Origin: Sinomonas atrocyanea
GTDB taxonomy: Bacteria > Actinomycetota > Actinomycetes > Actinomycetales > Micrococcaceae
DNA: 64,000 nt
Direction: 5' to 3'
Assembly: GCF_030811715.1 (NCBI RefSeq)
Contig: NZ_JAUSRH010000010.1
Location: 1-64,000 of the forward strand
Both the position numbers and the translations under genes were made by a program. The notes beneath the pieces are model-generated. The model had not been told where the DNA came from. It saw only the letters and a list, made by a program, of their open reading frames with translations, and did not search any database. Below are positions 27,463 to 37,637 of this stretch, in pieces. Position 1 is the stretch's first letter. Each line of letters opens with the position of its first letter.

Positions 27463-28542
27463 ATGACTTCCGGCTCGTTCCCGTCTCCCCAGCCCCCTGC
27501 TACCGGCGCCGCGCTCGCGGCGTTCGACGGCGCGGGGCCAGAAGCCGGGCTGCTCGCCGACCGGCTCCTCCCCGCGGCCGCGGAGGCGCTCGACCGCCGG
27601 TCCGCGGAACGGGCCGACCCTGGCTTCCTCGGCCAGCTCGTCCGCCAGCCGGGCACGCTCGCGGTGCTCTACTCGCAGCGCCGCGCGGCGCACGACGGCG
27701 GGCACCTCGCCTTCCTGCCGGCACGGTCCCTGCCCGCTGAGTGGCTCGAGGGCCTGGTCGTGTACCTCGGACGGCTGCCGCAGGAGCGGACCACCGCTCA
27801 CGCTGCGCCGGGCTCCGACATCGTCCTCGTGGTCCTCGACGAGCCGGTCGAGCCGGTCTCCGCCGTCATGTCCGAGCCCGCGCAGGAGGGCGCCGGGCTG
27901 CTGCCCGAGGAGACGAACTGGGCCGGGTTCCGCGAATCGGGGCCGGGGCTGGACCTCGTGGAGGCGGGCATCCTGCTCGAGGCGACGGCCATCGCGAACT
28001 GGCATGCCTCCCACCCCCGGTGCCCCCGCTGCGGCGCGCGCACGCAGGTCATCCAGAGCGGCTGGGTGCGGCAGTGCCCCGAGGACGGCTCGGAGCACTT
28101 CCCCCGCACGGACCCTGCGATCATCGTCACCGTGGTCGGCCCGGGAGACCGCGTGCTCCTCGCCACCGGGGCGCGCATGCGCTCCACGATGTTCTCGACC
28201 CTCGCGGGGTTCGTCGAGCCAGGCGAGTCCCTCGAGCAGGCCGTGGCCCGGGAGGTCCTCGAGGAGGTCGGGGTCCGCGTGACCGAGTGCCAGTACCTCG
28301 GGTCGCAGCCCTGGCCCTTCCCCGCGTCCCTCATGCTCGGCTTCACGGCCCGCACGCCTGACGAGGTCGCCGAACCGGACGGCGTCGAGGTGCTCCGGGC
28401 CCGCTGGTTCACCCGCGAGGAGCTGGCTGCAGCGGCCGGGTCCGGGGAGATCGACCTGCCGAGCCGGCTGTCGATCTCTCGGGCCCTCATCGAGAGGTGG
28501 TTCGGCGGCCACATCAACGAACTGGAGGCGGCGGCCCAGTGA
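27463..28542 (+). CDS. nudC: NAD+ diphosphatase NudC
   Basis: A 359-residue Nudix hydrolase that cleaves NADH or NAD+ to NMN and AMP and may remove NAD caps from RNA. The Nudix box GFVEPGESLEQAVAREVLEE, then VG, lies at about 249-271, and SQPWPFPASLM is the NudC-specific signature. The zinc ribbon is CPRCG with one later Cys (VRQC); the fourth cysteine is missing, so metal binding may be altered. Its stop overlaps the GTG of the uvrD2 gene, linking expression of the two. Confidence 0.92.
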   Translation: MTSGSFPSPQPPATGAALAAFDGAGPEAGLLADRLLPAAAEALDRRSAERADPGFLGQLVRQPGTLAVLYSQRRAAHDGGHLAFLPARSLPAEWLEGLVVYLGRLPQERTTAHAAPGSDIVLVVLDEPVEPVSAVMSEPAQEGAGLLPEETNWAGFRESGPGLDLVEAGILLEATAIANWHASHPRCPRCGARTQVIQSGWVRQCPEDGSEHFPRTDPAIIVTVVGPGDRVLLATGARMRSTMFSTLAGFVEPGESLEQAVAREVLEEVGVRVTECQYLGSQPWPFPASLMLGFTARTPDEVAEPDGVEVLRARWFTREELAAAAGSGEIDLPSRLSISRALIERWFGGHINELEAAAQ

Positions 28543-30662
28543 GCGGTCCCGAGACCGCCCAGGCCGTGGGCGGAACGCTCGAGGAGCGGCTCCTCGGCGG
28601 CCTGGACGAGGAGCAGCGCGAGGTCGCGACCACCCTGCACGGGCCGGTCTGCGTCCTCGCAGGCGCAGGCACCGGCAAGACGCGGGCGATCACCCACCGC
28701 ATCGCCTACGGCGTCCACTCGGGCGTGTACTCGCCCCAGCGACTCCTCGCCGTCACGTTCACCGCCCGGGCCGCCGCCGAGATGCGCAGCCGCCTGCGCG
28801 ACCTCGGGGTGGGCGCCGTGCAGGCCCGCACGTTCCACGCCGCCGCCCTGCGGCAGCTGCAGTACTTCTGGCCGCAGGCCGTGGGGGGATCGCTCCCGAG
28901 CCTCCTCGAGCACAAGGCGCAGGCCATCGCCGAGGGAGCGCGCCGGCTGCGCCTCACCGTGGACCGCGCCGCGATCCGCGACCTCGCCTCGGAGATCGAG
29001 TGGGCCAAGGTCTCGATGCTCACGCCCACGACCTATCTCGAGGGCGCCGCGGGCCGGGGCGAGCCCGGCGGCCTCCAGCCGGCCACCGTGGCGCGGCTCT
29101 TCGAGGCCTACGAGGACGTCAAGGTGGACCGGAACCTCATCGACTTCGAGGACGTCCTGCTCATCACGGTCGGCATCCTGCAGGAGGACCCGAAGGTCGC
29201 CGCGACCGTGCGCGAGCAGTACCGCCACTTCGTCGTCGACGAGTACCAGGACGTCTCCCCGCTGCAGCAGCGCCTCCTCGAGCTGTGGCTCGGCGGCCGC
29301 GAGGAACTGTGCGTGGTCGGCGACGCGAGCCAGACCATCTACTCCTTCACCGGAGCCACCAGCACGCACCTCCTCGAGTTCGGCAAGCGCCACCCGGACG
29401 CCGCCATGATCCGCCTCGTGCGGGACTACCGCTCCACGCCCCAGGTCGTCCGCCTGGCCAACGACCTGCTCGCGGCCCGCCGCCCAGCAGGCCCTGCGGC
29501 AGACGCGCGGTGGGCGAAGCCGCTGAACCTCATCGCGCAGCGGCCCAGCGGGCCTGAGCCCGAATTCGCCGAGTGCTCCGACGACGAAGCGGAGGCGAGT
29601 GCCGTCGCCCGCCGGATCGCCGCCCTCGTCGAGGCGGGGACCGAGCCCAAGGACATCGCCGTGCTGTTCCGCACCAACGGCCAGTCCGAGGCGTTCGAGC
29701 AGGCCCTCGCGGCGGCCGGGATCGGCTACCAGCTGCGCGGCGGCGAGCGGTTCTTCAACCGCCGCGAGGTCCGCGACGGGCTCCTGCAGCTCCGCGGTGC
29801 CGCCCGCGCGCAGGCGGACGACGGCGTGCCGATGGCGCAGCGGGTGCGCGATGTGCTGTCCTCGCTGGGCTACTCCGAGCAGGCGCCCACGGGCGGCGGC
29901 GCCACGCGCGAGCGCTGGGAGTCGCTCGCCGCCCTCGTGGCCCTCGCCGATGAGCTCTCGGCCGCACGGGGGGAAGGGTTCGGGCTGCCCGAGTTCGTGG
30001 CCGAGCTGCAGGAGCGGGCCACGGCCCAGCACGCTCCTGCCGTCCAGGGCGTGACGCTCGCGTCGCTGCACGCCGCGAAGGGCCTCGAGTGGGACGCCGT
30101 GTTCCTCGTGGGGCTGAGCGAGGGCCTCGTGCCGATCTCCTTCGCCGACACGCCCGTGACCGTGGACGAGGAGCGCCGCCTGCTCTACGTCGGGATCACC
30201 CGGGCCCGGGAGTTCCTCCACCTGTCCTGGTCCCTGTCCCGGACCCCCGGTGGGCGCGCCCACCGCCGTCCGTCGCGGTTCCTCGACGGCCTGCGGCCCG
30301 CGGGCTCGACGTCCTCGCACGCCGAACGCAGCCCCCGCAAGCGCCGCGAGCTCAAGGGGCCCACCACGTGCCGCGTGTGCGGGACGATCCTCTCGACGGG
30401 GGCCGAACGGAAGGTCGGCCGCTGCTCCGACTGCCCGCCCACCTACGAGGAGGCGACGTTCGAGGCGCTGCGGGCGTGGCGCCTCGAGCAGGCCCGCGAG
30501 GCGGACGTCCCGGCCTTCGTCGTGTTCACCGACGCGACCCTGACCGCCATCGCGGAGGCGAAGCCCGCGAGCCTGAACGAGCTGTCCCAGGTGGCCGGAG
30601 TCGGCCGGGCCAAGCTCGAGCGCTACGGCGAGGCGATCCTGGAGCTGATCCGTGGCGCGTGA
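28539..30662 (+). CDS. uvrD2: UvrD2-type ATP-dependent DNA helicase with HRDC domain
   Basis: A 707-residue SF1A 3'-5' helicase. Walker A AGAGTGKT is at 41-48, Walker B DEYQDVS near residue 234, then YSFTGATSTH, ASLHAAKGLEWDAVFLVG and YVGITRAR. After the motor come a tetracysteine module (CRVCG near 611, CSDC near 629) and a C-terminal HRDC domain (LNELSQVAGVGRAKLERYG). This domain order is that of mycobacterial UvrD2, an enzyme essential there. GTG start overlaps nudC; the gene after it begins 11 bases before its end. Confidence 0.92.
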   Translation: MSGPETAQAVGGTLEERLLGGLDEEQREVATTLHGPVCVLAGAGTGKTRAITHRIAYGVHSGVYSPQRLLAVTFTARAAAEMRSRLRDLGVGAVQARTFHAAALRQLQYFWPQAVGGSLPSLLEHKAQAIAEGARRLRLTVDRAAIRDLASEIEWAKVSMLTPTTYLEGAAGRGEPGGLQPATVARLFEAYEDVKVDRNLIDFEDVLLITVGILQEDPKVAATVREQYRHFVVDEYQDVSPLQQRLLELWLGGREELCVVGDASQTIYSFTGATSTHLLEFGKRHPDAAMIRLVRDYRSTPQVVRLANDLLAARRPAGPAADARWAKPLNLIAQRPSGPEPEFAECSDDEAEASAVARRIAALVEAGTEPKDIAVLFRTNGQSEAFEQALAAAGIGYQLRGGERFFNRREVRDGLLQLRGAARAQADDGVPMAQRVRDVLSSLGYSEQAPTGGGATRERWESLAALVALADELSAARGEGFGLPEFVAELQERATAQHAPAVQGVTLASLHAAKGLEWDAVFLVGLSEGLVPISFADTPVTVDEERRLLYVGITRAREFLHLSWSLSRTPGGRAHRRPSRFLDGLRPAGSTSSHAERSPRKRRELKGPTTCRVCGTILSTGAERKVGRCSDCPPTYEEATFEALRAWRLEQAREADVPAFVVFTDATLTAIAEAKPASLNELSQVAGVGRAKLERYGEAILELIRGA

Positions 30663-31272
30663 GGGCCGGCGCGCCGCGGGCCAGGAGCCTCTCCCGCCGG
30701 CCGAGGGCATGCCGCGGGTCGAGGTGCGCCGGTCGGGCCGTCGCAGGAAGACCGTCTCCGCGTTCTGGGAGGGCAGCACGGCCGTCGTGGCCATCCCCGC
30801 CGCCTTCACCCGCGCCCAGGAGGCGCACTGGGTCGAGCGCATGGTCGCCCGGCTCCAGCAGGACACCGCGCGACGCCGCGGCGCGCACTCGGACGAGGCC
30901 CTCGCGGAGCGCGCCGCCGTACTGTCGCAGAGGTACTTCGGCGGCCGGACCGAGCCCGCATCCATCCGCTGGGTCACGAACCAGCGCCGCCGCTGGGGCT
31001 CATGCACGCCGAGCCAGCGGACCGTCCGCCTCTCCCACGAACTGCAGGGCATGCCGGAGTGGGTGGTCGACTACGTGATCGTCCACGAGCTCGCCCATCT
31101 GCTCGTCTCGGGCCACGGCCCCCAGTTCTGGCAGCTCGTCGAGGCGTACCCCAGGCTCGCCGAGGCCAAGGCCTTCCTCGCCGGGGTGGCGTTCGCCGGG
31201 TCCGTGCGCGGCGACGCCTCGGACGGCGAGGGCAGGGGCTGGGACCTTATCGACGACGAAGAAGACGCCTAG
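30652..31272 (+). CDS. YgjP-type M48-like metallopeptidase
   Basis: A 206-residue protein of the YgjP/DUF45 family. It has the zincin motif HELAHLL (H145, E146, H149) and the upstream RRWGSCTPSQRTVRLS characteristic of this family. The third zinc ligand is probably His in SGHGPQFW. It is cytosolic, with no signal peptide. The start is GTG, inside the last codons of uvrD2, with an 11-base overlap, so it is likely translated from the same mRNA. Substrate unknown. Confidence 0.88.
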   Translation: MAREGRRAAGQEPLPPAEGMPRVEVRRSGRRRKTVSAFWEGSTAVVAIPAAFTRAQEAHWVERMVARLQQDTARRRGAHSDEALAERAAVLSQRYFGGRTEPASIRWVTNQRRRWGSCTPSQRTVRLSHELQGMPEWVVDYVIVHELAHLLVSGHGPQFWQLVEAYPRLAEAKAFLAGVAFAGSVRGDASDGEGRGWDLIDDEEDA

Positions 31273-31275
31273 AAT
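31270..31275 (+). promoter_or_regulatory. -10 box TAGAAT before the 66-residue gene
   Basis: TAGAAT includes the stop codon of the upstream gene. It ends six bases before ATG at 31282, with spacer CTCGCC and no ribosome binding site. Confidence 0.5.
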
Positions 31276-31281
31276 CTCGCC

Positions 31282-31482
31282 ATGAGCCAGCTACCAGCCA
31301 GCTACGCCAAGTATCTCGAGGGCCGCAGCGCCGAGTTCATCGACACGGTGCGTCCGGTGCTGCTCCAGTCGGCCGCCGACCCCGTGTGCGGAGTCCATGT
31401 GGTCCTCAACGAGCCGCACGAGCTCCAGGCCCACCTCGACGAGTCCGTCCCCTTCGGCCAGATCACCGAAGGCATCGACTGA
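31282..31482 (+). CDS. small conserved hypothetical protein, 66 residues
   Basis: I do not recognise a family. The product is acidic, soluble and without a signal peptide: MSQLPASYAKYLEGRSAEF, a helix through VRPVLLQ, one Cys in DPVCGVHVVLNE, and a C-terminal FGQITEGID. Codon use matches neighbouring genes and it sits between a plausible leaderless promoter (TAGAAT, 31270) and a strong terminator (31489-31521), so it is a genuine short gene and perhaps a separate transcript. Confidence 0.7.
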   Translation: MSQLPASYAKYLEGRSAEFIDTVRPVLLQSAADPVCGVHVVLNEPHELQAHLDESVPFGQITEGID

Positions 31483-31488
31483 CACGCA

Positions 31489-31521
31489 GAGGGAGCCGGC
31501 CGCGGTGCGGCCGGCTCCCTC
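31489..31521. terminator. hairpin terminator
   Basis: A perfect 15-bp stem (GAGGGAGCCGGCCGC) with a GGT loop, between the short gene and the convergent zincin-like gene. It can act on both strands. Confidence 0.75.
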
Positions 31522-31571
31522 AGCGCGTCCCTGCCCCGAACAGGCGGCTGGCGCGCGTCTGACGCCGCGCG

Positions 31572-33035
31572 CTAGGCGCGGGGCGCACCCGGGGGAGTGC
31601 CGCCGTCGTCCGTCCCGTCCTCGTGACCGCCGTCCTCGTGACCGCCGCCCTCGTCTTCCTGCTCACTGGCGTCCGAGGGCTCCGCCGGCTCGTCGAAGCC
31701 CCCGGCGAGGAGCTTCTCGAGGGCCTCGTCGACCTCCGAGCCCTGGGCCTCGGCCTGGGAGCGCCGAGCGGAGAACCCCTGCGGGTCGTCGAGGTCCTCG
31801 GTGGTGGGGAGCAGGTCCGGGTGCTTCCAGATCGCGTCCCGTCCGGCGATCCCGCGCTCGTCGCCGAGCGACTTCCACAGCGTGGCGGCGTCGCGCAGCC
31901 GGCGGGGCCGCAGCTCGAGGCCAACGAGCGAGGCGAAGGCGTGCTCGGCCGGCCCGCCCGTGGCGCGGCGACGCCGCACGGCCTCGCGGAGCGCCGCGGC
32001 GGAGGGCAGCACGCCCTCGGTCGCCGTGGCCGTGAGCTCGTCGACCCACCCCTCGACGAGGGCCAGCGCCGTCTCGAGCTTGGCCAGGGCGGCATCCTGC
32101 TGCGGCGTGCGCTGCGGCATGAACACGCCGCCCTGGAGGGCCTCCTGGATCGACTCCGGGTTGCTCGGATCGATCCCGTGGGCGAGCTCCTCGATCTTGG
32201 AGACGTCGATGTGGATCCCGCGGGCGTAGTCCTCGATGGCGCCGAGGAGATGGGCCCGCAGCCACGGCACGTGCATGAACAGGCGCGCGTGGGCCGCCTC
32301 GCGGACGGCGAGGTAGAGCCGGACGTCGCCCTCGGGGAGGCCGAGCCCCTCGCCGAACTTCGCCACGTTGGCCGGCAGGAGCGCCATCTCGAGGTCGACC
32401 AGCGGGACGCCGATGTCGGAAGAGCTCACGACCTCGCCCGAGAGCGCGCCGATGGCCGCGCCGAGCTGCATGCCGAAGATCGCCCCGCCCATGTTGGTGA
32501 GCATGGAGGACGCGCCGCCGAGCATGCCCTTCATCTCCTCGGGCATCTGCTCGTTCAGGGCGGTCGAGAGGGCCGTGGCGATGCTGTTGGCCACGGGCTC
32601 GGTCAGCCGTCGCCACGTGCCCATGGTGGCCTCGATCCACTCGGCCCTCGACCAGCCGCGGCCGATGAGGCCCGTGCCCGGAAGGTCCGTCGCCTTGTCC
32701 AGCCAGAGCTCGGCCAGGCGCAGGGCCTCGTCCACGTCGCGGTTCTGGGCCGCGGAGACCGAGGGGTCGGAGGCCGAGGCGGCGGTGCGGCGGGCGTGGT
32801 CGTGGGCCAGCTGCCAGTTGACCGGGCCCTCGCCGGCGGAGGCCGACATCATGGCCTGGACCTGCTCGAACATCTGGCGCAGGAGGTTGGGATCGCTCGG
32901 GAGGCCGGCCGCCTTGGCGATCTCCGTGGGGTCGAACCCCTCGGCGCCCGCACCGCCCATGAGCCTTCCGAAGAGCTCGGCCAGCGGGTCCTGGGGCTCG
33001 TCGTCGTGGCCCGAGGGCTTCTCTGGTGTGGTCAT
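31572..33035 (-). CDS. zincin-like protein, DUF2342 family (zinc-dependent metalloprotease)
   Basis: A 487-residue protein of the actinobacterial zincin-like DUF2342 family, often named zinc-dependent metalloprotease. Typical segments are DPNLLRQMFEQVQAMM, GAIFGMQLGAAIGALSGEVV and LAVREAAHARLFMHVPWLR. The motif reads REAAH, so the first His of HEXXH is Arg and peptidase activity is doubtful. The last 60 residues are acidic and His/Asp-rich (HEDGGHEDG). It is divergent from the PDZ/Lon-type protease across 229 bases. Confidence 0.84.
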   Translation of the reverse strand: MTTPEKPSGHDDEPQDPLAELFGRLMGGAGAEGFDPTEIAKAAGLPSDPNLLRQMFEQVQAMMSASAGEGPVNWQLAHDHARRTAASASDPSVSAAQNRDVDEALRLAELWLDKATDLPGTGLIGRGWSRAEWIEATMGTWRRLTEPVANSIATALSTALNEQMPEEMKGMLGGASSMLTNMGGAIFGMQLGAAIGALSGEVVSSSDIGVPLVDLEMALLPANVAKFGEGLGLPEGDVRLYLAVREAAHARLFMHVPWLRAHLLGAIEDYARGIHIDVSKIEELAHGIDPSNPESIQEALQGGVFMPQRTPQQDAALAKLETALALVEGWVDELTATATEGVLPSAAALREAVRRRRATGGPAEHAFASLVGLELRPRRLRDAATLWKSLGDERGIAGRDAIWKHPDLLPTTEDLDDPQGFSARRSQAEAQGSEVDEALEKLLAGGFDEPAEPSDASEQEDEGGGHEDGGHEDGTDDGGTPPGAPRA

Positions 33036-33264
33036 CGTGCCGCCGATCAGTGCTGGTGGTTGGGGACATCCTCACGGTACCGCGGCGCTCGCGGACGTGT
33101 CTTCGGCCGGTGGCTCCCTTTCGCTGTCGGCACACCCGCCGCTGCACCGCCCGCGAGCGGCGGCGTCGTAGGCTGGGGCGTGCCGCCGCGGAGGACCGCG
33201 GCGGCCGCGTCCTCCGGTCCCGGCGACGCGAGGCGGTGCGAGCACCCGGAAGGCGGCGCGAGAC

Positions 33265-34404
33265 GTGGTCAATCCACCCGCAGTTCCCGAGGAGGACGGC
33301 GGGCAGCCGGACGACGGCGCGGGCGCACCCCGGGCGCCCCGCTCCCCGAAGGCGCCGGGCAGCGGCCGCACCTTCGCCGCGGTGACCTCCGGGCTCGCGG
33401 CGCTCGTGCTGGGGGCCACGGTGGTCTCCGTCCCGGTTCCCTACGTCGTGGAGTCGCCCGGGCCTGCGTACAACACGCTGGGCCAGACCGGGGGCAAGGA
33501 CGTCATCTCGATCAGCGGGCACCCCTCGTACCCGGCCGGCGGTTCGCTCGACCTCACCACCGTCTACGTCAACGGCGGGCCCAACAGCGACGTGGGTCTC
33601 ATCGACCTTGCGCGCTCGTGGTTCGACCACTCCCAGGGCATCCTGCCGCAGCGTGTCGTGTACCCGCCCGGAACCACGCGCCAGCAGGTCTCGGATGAGA
33701 ACGCCTCCCTCATGCAGGACTCTGAGCAGACCTCGGTCGCCGCCGCGCTGGGCGCCCTGGGCATCCACTACGAGCAGCAGCTCAACATCGCCTCGATCGC
33801 CGACGGCTCACCGTCCTCCGGGAAGCTGAAGGTGGGCGACAGGCTCGTCAGCGTCGGCGGCCAGAAGGCCACCTCCCTTGCTGTCGTGCAGCAGACCCTC
33901 GCTGCGGGCAAGGGCGCGCCCGTCGAGGTCACGGTCAACCGCGGCGGCTCGCCCGCGACAGCCACGGTGACGCCAGCCCAGAACCAGGGCAAGTGGATCC
34001 TGGGCGTGGGCATCCGCTACACCTACAGCTTCCCCTTCGACGTCCAGATCGAGCTGGACAGGGTCGGCGGCCCCAGCGCGGGCATGATGTTCGCACTCGG
34101 GATCATCGACAAGCTGACCCCCGGAGACCTGACCGGCGGCAGGAACATCGCCGGCACCGGAACCATCGACCCCGACGGATCGGTCGGGGCGATCGGCGGG
34201 ATCGACCAGAAGCTGTTCGGCGCGCGCGCCGCAGGCGCCACGCTCTTCCTCGCCCCCGCCGCCAACTGCGGCGAGGTGGTCGGGCACGTCCCGGACGGCC
34301 TGGCGGTCGTCAAGGTCTCCACCCTCGCCGAGGCCCGCTCGGCGGTGGAGGCCTACGCACAGGGCAAGGACCCCGCGTCGCTGCCCCAGTGCACGGCCGG
34401 CTGA
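33265..34404 (+). CDS. membrane-anchored PDZ / Lon-type serine protease (YlbL family)
   Basis: A 379-residue protein: charged N-terminus, one transmembrane helix ([19 protein letters not shown]), a PDZ domain around [18 protein letters not shown], and a C-terminal S16 (Lon) peptidase domain. The Ser-Lys dyad is S271 in [12 protein letters not shown] and K316 in [10 protein letters not shown], 45 residues apart as in Lon. There is no ATPase domain. The catalytic part should face outwards. The start is GTG at 33265, with no strong ribosome binding site, so the start is less certain. Confidence 0.9.
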   Translation: MVNPPAVPEEDGGQPDDGAGAPRAPRSPKAPGSGRTFAAVTSGLAALVLGATVVSVPVPYVVESPGPAYNTLGQTGGKDVISISGHPSYPAGGSLDLTTVYVNGGPNSDVGLIDLARSWFDHSQGILPQRVVYPPGTTRQQVSDENASLMQDSEQTSVAAALGALGIHYEQQLNIASIADGSPSSGKLKVGDRLVSVGGQKATSLAVVQQTLAAGKGAPVEVTVNRGGSPATATVTPAQNQGKWILGVGIRYTYSFPFDVQIELDRVGGPSAGMMFALGIIDKLTPGDLTGGRNIAGTGTIDPDGSVGAIGGIDQKLFGARAAGATLFLAPAANCGEVVGHVPDGLAVVKVSTLAEARSAVEAYAQGKDPASLPQCTAG

Positions 34405-34573
34405 CGGAGTCCGGGGCGGCCGGGCCGAGGCCGAATCGTTATCGCTGATCCGCGCGGCACGGGGAACTGTGGTCCGGCGCCGCGCGTGCTTGACTAAGAG
34501 CAGCGCTGTGCTCCGCATGCGTGTCCGCGGAGCCGAGCGCCGACGAATCGAGCCCAGAGCAACGAGGTACGCC

Positions 34574-37567
34574 GTGACATCCCGCCCCGAAGGCAGACCG
34601 ACCGCACTCCGCCGCCGTCGGGGGGCCCTGATCCCGACGATCGTCATCGTGGTCGTCCTCGCGGTCGGGTTCGTGATCTTCTCCGGCGTGTACACCGACG
34701 TCCTGTGGTTCCAGCAGCTGGGCTACCTGCAGGTCTTCCTGCGGCAGAATGCCATCCGGGCCGCCGTCTTCCTGGTGGCCGGGCTCGTGATGGCCGGAGC
34801 GGTCTACGGCGTGATGCGCGCCGCGTACAGGGCGCGACCCGTGTACGCCCCGGATCCGTCCAGCCACGACACGATGGCCCGCTACCAGGAGCAGCTCGAG
34901 CCGGTCCGGCGCATCGTCATGGCGGCAGTGCCGATCGTGTTCGGCCTCTTCGCCGGGGCGGCGGCGGGAAGCCAGTGGCAGAAGGCCGCGCTCTTCTTCA
35001 ACCAGGTGGCCTTCGGTGTGCAGGACCCCCAGTTCCACCTCGACATCAGCTTCTACACGATGACCCTGCCCTTCCTCGGCACCGTGGTGGGCTTCCTCCT
35101 CGGCGTCGTCGTGATCGCCGGGATCGCGGGCGTGCTCACGCACTACCTCTACGGGTCGATCCGCATCAGCGAGAGCGGGGTCTACATGGCCCGCGCTGCG
35201 CAGCTGCACCTCGCCATCTCCGGGGCGGCGCTGCTGCTGCTCATCGCGGTCAACTTCTGGCTCGACCGCTACAGCGCGGTGTTCGACTCCTCAGGCCGGG
35301 TCTCCGGTGCGCTCTTCACCGATGTCAACGCCGTCATCCCGACCAAGGCCATCCTCGCGGTGGCCGCGGCCATCGTCGCGGTCCTGTTCATCGTCGCCGC
35401 GGTCATCGGGCGCTGGCGCCTGCCGCTCATCGGCACCGCCATGCTCGTGATCACCGGCATCCTCGCCGGCGGCGTGTACCCCTGGGTCATCCAGCAGGTC
35501 CAGGTCCGTCCGTCGGAGCAGAGCGCCGAGGCTCCCTACCTCGAGCGGAACATCAACTCGACGCGTTCCGCCTATGGCCTCGACAAGGTGCAGGTGCAGG
35601 ACTACAAGGCCACGACCGACGCGACCCAGGGCGCACTGCGCCAGGACGCCCAGACCACCGCCAGCATCCGGCTCCTCGACCCGACCCTCGTGTCCCCGAC
35701 CTTCCAGCAGCTCGAGCAGTACCGGCCGTACTACCAGTTCGCCCCCTCGCTCAACGTGGACCGCTACTCGGTGAACGGCAAGACCCAGGACACCGTGATC
35801 GCGGTGCGCGAGCTCAACTCGCAGGGCCTCTCGCCCAGCCAGCAGTCCTGGTACAACAACCACATTGTCTACACGCACGGCTACGGCGTCGTGGCCGCCT
35901 ACGGCAACACGGCCACGGTGGACGGCAAGCCGGTGTTCATGGAGTCGAGCATCCCCTCGACGGGGGTGCTGGGGAACGACTCGACGTACCAGCCGCGGAT
36001 CTACTTCGGCGAGTACTCGCCCGACTACTCGATCGTCGGCGGCCCGGCCGGGACCCAGCCCCGCGAGCAGGACAAGCCCCAGGGCAGCGCGGGGGACACG
36101 CAGTACACGTTCTCGGGCAACGGAGGCCCGAACGTCGGCAACATCTTCAACAAGCTCATGTACGCCATGAAGTTCCAGAGCACCGACCTCCTCTTCTCGG
36201 ACGGCGTGAACCAGGACTCCCAGATCCTGTACGACAGGAACCCGCGCGACCGGGTGCAGAAGGTCGCCCCGTACCTGACCATCGACGGCAATGCCTACCC
36301 GGCCGTGATCGACGGGCGCGTGAAGTGGATCGTGGACGGCTACACGACGAGCCAGTACTACCCGTACTCGCAGCAGCAGCAGCTCCAGCAGATCACCGCC
36401 GACTCCCAGACGGCCGCCGGGCGCGCCAGCCAGCTGCCGCAGGCGACGGTGAACTACATCCGCAACTCCGTCAAGGCGACCGTGGACGCCTACGACGGCT
36501 CGGTGACGCTGTACGCGTGGGACGACCAGGACCCGATGCTCAAGGCCTGGCAGAAGGTGTTCCCGAGCACCGTCAAGCCGATCTCCGACATGTCCGCGGG
36601 GCTCATCAGCCACGTGCGCTACCCGGAGGACCTCTTCAAGGTCCAGCGTGAGCTGCTCACCCGGTACCACGTGACGGACCCCGGCGACTTCTACAAGAAC
36701 AACGACGTCTGGAGCGTGCCCAACGATCCGACCGTGAAGTCCGGCGGGGTGAAGCAGCCCCCGTACTACATGACGCTGCAGATGCCGGGCCAGCAGACGC
36801 CGTCCTTCCAGCTGACCTCGAGCTTCATCCCCCAGACGGTGGAAGGCGGCTCCTCGCGCGAAGTCATGTACGGCTATCTCGCCGCGGACTCGAATGCCGG
36901 GAGCAAGTCCGGGGTGAAGGGGAATGACTACGGGAAGCTGACGCTGCTGAAGCTCCCGACCGACACGTCGGTGCCCGGACCCGGCCAGGTGCAGAACACC
37001 TTCAACTCGGACACGAACGTCTCGCAGGCGCTCAACCTCCTGCGCCAGGGCGCCTCCGAGGTGCTCAATGGCAACCTCCTGACCCTGCCGGTGGGCGGCG
37101 GCCTGCTCTACGTCCAGCCCGTCTACGTCAAGTCCACGGGCTCTACCTCGTACCCGACCCTCCAGCGGGTGCTCGTGGCCTTCGGGGACAAGATCGGCTT
37201 CGCTCCGACCCTGGACAAGGCGCTCGACGATCTCTTCGGCGGCAACTCCGGGGCCAAGGCGGGCGATTCGGGCAACAACGGCCAGGCCGGCGCGAGCCCG
37301 AGCCCCCAGCCCTCCGCGGGTACCGGGACGTCCAAGACCGCGCAGACTGACCTCCAGGCAGCCCTGCAGGACGCGAGCCAGGCCATCAAGGACGGGCAGG
37401 CCGCTCTCGCGGCGGGCAACTTCGCGGCCTACGGCGACGCGCAGCAGAAGCTGAGCGCGGCCGTCCAGCGGGCGATGGATGCCGAGGCCAAGATCGCAGG
37501 GTCGGGCGGCAGCCCGTCCGGCTCGTCGACGGCCAGCCCTGCACCGACTCCGACGCCGAGCAAGTAG
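34574..37567 (+). CDS. UPF0182 family membrane protein
   Basis: A 997-residue protein of the actinobacterial UPF0182 family, of unknown function. The N-terminal third has about seven transmembrane segments ([20 protein letters not shown] onwards). The large remainder is probably extracytoplasmic, starting near [18 protein letters not shown]. The tail is rich in Gly, Ser, Pro and Thr, with Ala/Gln-rich helices. I use GTG at 34574 because GAGG lies seven bases upstream and the first helix starts soon after. It ends at a hairpin before the initiator tRNA. Confidence 0.88.
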   Translation: MTSRPEGRPTALRRRRGALIPTIVIVVVLAVGFVIFSGVYTDVLWFQQLGYLQVFLRQNAIRAAVFLVAGLVMAGAVYGVMRAAYRARPVYAPDPSSHDTMARYQEQLEPVRRIVMAAVPIVFGLFAGAAAGSQWQKAALFFNQVAFGVQDPQFHLDISFYTMTLPFLGTVVGFLLGVVVIAGIAGVLTHYLYGSIRISESGVYMARAAQLHLAISGAALLLLIAVNFWLDRYSAVFDSSGRVSGALFTDVNAVIPTKAILAVAAAIVAVLFIVAAVIGRWRLPLIGTAMLVITGILAGGVYPWVIQQVQVRPSEQSAEAPYLERNINSTRSAYGLDKVQVQDYKATTDATQGALRQDAQTTASIRLLDPTLVSPTFQQLEQYRPYYQFAPSLNVDRYSVNGKTQDTVIAVRELNSQGLSPSQQSWYNNHIVYTHGYGVVAAYGNTATVDGKPVFMESSIPSTGVLGNDSTYQPRIYFGEYSPDYSIVGGPAGTQPREQDKPQGSAGDTQYTFSGNGGPNVGNIFNKLMYAMKFQSTDLLFSDGVNQDSQILYDRNPRDRVQKVAPYLTIDGNAYPAVIDGRVKWIVDGYTTSQYYPYSQQQQLQQITADSQTAAGRASQLPQATVNYIRNSVKATVDAYDGSVTLYAWDDQDPMLKAWQKVFPSTVKPISDMSAGLISHVRYPEDLFKVQRELLTRYHVTDPGDFYKNNDVWSVPNDPTVKSGGVKQPPYYMTLQMPGQQTPSFQLTSSFIPQTVEGGSSREVMYGYLAADSNAGSKSGVKGNDYGKLTLLKLPTDTSVPGPGQVQNTFNSDTNVSQALNLLRQGASEVLNGNLLTLPVGGGLLYVQPVYVKSTGSTSYPTLQRVLVAFGDKIGFAPTLDKALDDLFGGNSGAKAGDSGNNGQAGASPSPQPSAGTGTSKTAQTDLQAALQDASQAIKDGQAALAAGNFAAYGDAQQKLSAAVQRAMDAEAKIAGSGGSPSGSSTASPAPTPTPSK

Positions 37568-37592
37568 CCCCCGGGGCCGGGCCCTCGGGGGC
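37567..37592 (+). terminator. hairpin terminator after UPF0182 gene
   Basis: GCCCCCG pairs with CGGGGGC around a 12-base GC-rich interior that can itself pair. It lies at the stop codon, before the tRNA promoter. Confidence 0.55.
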
Positions 37593-37596
37593 GGAT

Positions 37597-37626
37597 TTGG
37601 CCGTCCGTCCACCCCGCTGCTAGAGT
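37597..37626 (+). promoter_or_regulatory. promoter of initiator tRNA gene
   Basis: TTGGCC (-35-like, 37597-37602) and TAGAGT (-10, 37621-37626) are 18 bases apart. The tRNA begins 12 bases further on. Confidence 0.5.
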
Positions 37627-37637
37627 TGGAGGCACGC

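Noticed and set aside
27798-31052. 1084-codon minus-strand frame across nudC, uvrD2 and the peptidase gene
   Set aside because: Same cause; the plus-strand genes have complete catalytic motifs and correct lengths.
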